From: Schizochytrium sp. TIO01
Taxonomy: Eukaryota; Sar; Bigyra; Thraustochytrida; Thraustochytriidae
DNA: 64,000 nucleotides
Direction of reading: 5' to 3'
NCBI GenBank assembly: GCA_004764695.1
Contig: SMSO01000005.1
Span: 1,321,501-1,385,500, forward strand
The position numbers were made by a program, and so were the translations under genes. Of this stretch, positions 63,990 to 64,000 are shown piece after piece. How positions within the stretch are numbered: the stretch's first letter is position 1; every line of letters begins with the position of its first letter. The notes below the pieces were generated by a model. The model made no database searches. It saw only the letters and a program-made list of their open reading frames with translations, and had not been told where the DNA came from.

Positions 63990-64000
63990 ATTGAATAAAA

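Overview
This is a eukaryotic nuclear window from an intron-poor, free-living protist. No single marker fixes the lineage. The mix of animal-like genes (neurochondrin, a KDM5-type demethylase, SLC35F), long intronless reading frames and abundant tetra- and pentanucleotide microsatellites would fit a stramenopile such as a thraustochytrid, but this is inference. Only one gene (the IAH1-like esterase) shows clear introns.

Layout. 1-362: left edge, possibly the 3' end of a + strand gene. 363-2563 (-): neurochondrin-like gene whose frame is broken at a canonical -1 slippery heptamer. 3047-4275 (+): three-exon IAH1-type GDSL esterase, divergent from it. 4761-6185 (-): SLC35F-type transporter. 8997-15884 (-): very large KDM5/JARID1-type histone demethylase with four PHD fingers and a long Gln/His tail. 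16-18.6 kb: no gene, but a small inverted-repeat element and a strong hairpin. 18626-19564 (+): unknown membrane protein. 20111-20998 (-): probable N-myristoylated globin-like protein. 22101-25568 (-): a PstS phosphate-binding ectodomain fused to a class C (GABA-B-type) seven-helix receptor, the most striking gene here. 28656-31499 (+): helical bundle, protein kinase and WD40 propeller in one chain. 32082-34064 (-): GHKL ATPase with a mitochondrial-type N terminus.

34.1-41.0 kb is a repeat-rich divergent spacer with a recurring GTTATAG motif, a 198-bp GATT array and facing purine/pyrimidine tracts. 41050-43605 (+): HAD phosphatase with a disordered Ser-rich N-terminal half. 44311-45726 (+): TPR plus IQ-motif protein. 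46974-49826 (+): large disordered protein. 50168-52474 (-): NRF-6-type acyltransferase. 53529-55380 (+): acidic helical protein with a +1 frame break at a UGA. 55753-56697 (-): MAK16 ribosome-biogenesis factor. 56.7-62 kb is a second microsatellite-rich spacer holding exon-like islands. 61984-62283 (+): small GC3-rich membrane protein. The window ends in a roughly 180-bp AAACT pentanucleotide array.

The genes do not form one pathway. Recurrent themes are sensing and signalling (receptor, kinase-WD40, IQ protein, globin-like protein), chromatin (KDM5) and ribosome assembly (MAK16). Two genes need a frame change to make a full-length protein, and deciding between recoding, allelic indel and assembly error is the main open question.
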